The translations under genes and the position numbers were made by a program. The notes under the pieces are model-generated. The model did no database searches, was not told where the DNA came from, and saw only the letters and a program-made list of their open reading frames with translations. Below are positions 5,096 to 5,354 of a DNA stretch of 5,354 nucleotides, piece by piece. Every line of letters begins with the position of its first letter. Positions within the stretch are counted from its first letter, which is position 1. Location of the stretch: the NCBI GenBank assembly GCA_030609245.1, contig JAUWCP010000169.1:1-5354 (forward strand), in the 5' to 3' direction. The stretch is from Hyphomicrobium sp. (GTDB lineage Bacteria; Pseudomonadota; Alphaproteobacteria; Rhizobiales; Hyphomicrobiaceae).

Positions 5096-5354
5096 GTGGC
5101 GCACGTGCGCAGAGTACTGACCTTTATGATCGCGGTTGCCGTGGCCCTCGGCCCCGTCGGCTCAGCGATGGCGGCTTCTCGCGTCCTGCACGTCGTTCCT
5201 GCACAGGCGATGCATGCGCAGCCGCACCAGACTCACACTGAGCATAACGAGCGCGCCGCATTGCCAGCCGCGGCTTCCCAGACCCAAGGGGCGCACAAGC
5301 ACTTCGACCGCACGGATTCCGGCGATTGCCGTTGTGGCGACCACAAAGCCAACT
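5096..5354 (+). CDS. Exported histidine-rich protein, partial (right end missing)
   Basis: The open frame has no stop before the window edge; 86 codons are present from the GTG at 5096. The N-terminus MAHVRRVLTFMIAVAVALG is a textbook signal peptide: two Arg, a hydrophobic core of about 12 residues, and a likely cleavage after AMA at residue 26. The next 60 residues hold eight His (for example HAQPHQTHTEHNE and AHKHF) and a Cys pair in DCRCGDH near the edge, which suggests metal binding in the periplasm, possibly copper or zinc. I do not recognise the family with certainty; small His-rich exported proteins of Rhizobiales found near copper-efflux genes look similar. An ATG at 5063 would add 11 residues and put the hydrophobic LLLGG ahead of the charged region, which is less typical. 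The neighbour to the right is unseen, so metal handling is inference. Confidence 0.75.
   Translation, partial: MAHVRRVLTFMIAVAVALGPVGSAMAASRVLHVVPAQAMHAQPHQTHTEHNERAALPAAASQTQGAHKHFDRTDSGDCRCGDHKAN

Overview
The window reads as chromosomal DNA of an alphaproteobacterium, most likely Rhizobiales (Hyphomicrobiales). The reasons are the high-GC codon use, the assimilatory sulfate-reduction order cysH-cysD-cysN with an iron-sulfur APS reductase, a rhizobial-type two-domain cold shock protein followed by a DUF192 gene, and a GloA-type glyoxalase whose C-terminus resembles rhizobial homologues. Family assignments rest on recognised motifs, because no search could be run.

Left part (1-2275, minus strand): a tight sulfate-activation and reduction operon read right to left, cysH then cysD then cysN. 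The genes overlap by 4 and 1 bases and cysN runs off the left edge. CysD and CysN form ATP sulfurylase (sulfate to APS) and CysH reduces APS to sulfite, so the three genes take sulfate to the sulfite that feeds cysteine synthesis. An AT-rich interval of about 160 bases precedes cysH and probably holds its control region.

Middle (2438-2878, minus strand): a complete lactoylglutathione lyase gene with a strong Shine-Dalgarno. It points the same way as the cys genes but is separated by the AT-rich gap. A 528-base stretch with no convincing gene follows (2879-3406).

Right part (3407-4509, plus strand): a double cold-shock-domain protein, a clear intrinsic terminator, and a DUF192 protein whose 5' end is odd, because its signal-peptide-like coding runs back through the terminator with no ordinary start codon. 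Beyond it are a possible 28-residue membrane protein on the minus strand (4654-4740), about 355 bases of mostly non-coding DNA with a widely spaced perfect inverted repeat, and the start of an exported histidine-rich protein that leaves the window at the right edge.

Most of the window is ordinary housekeeping DNA. I see no CRISPR array, insertion sequence, tRNA, rRNA or phage gene, and no clear new multi-gene system. The points most worth a second look are the terminator/DUF192 start conflict, the unannotated 28-residue membrane peptide, and the inverted repeat next to the promoter of the histidine-rich protein.
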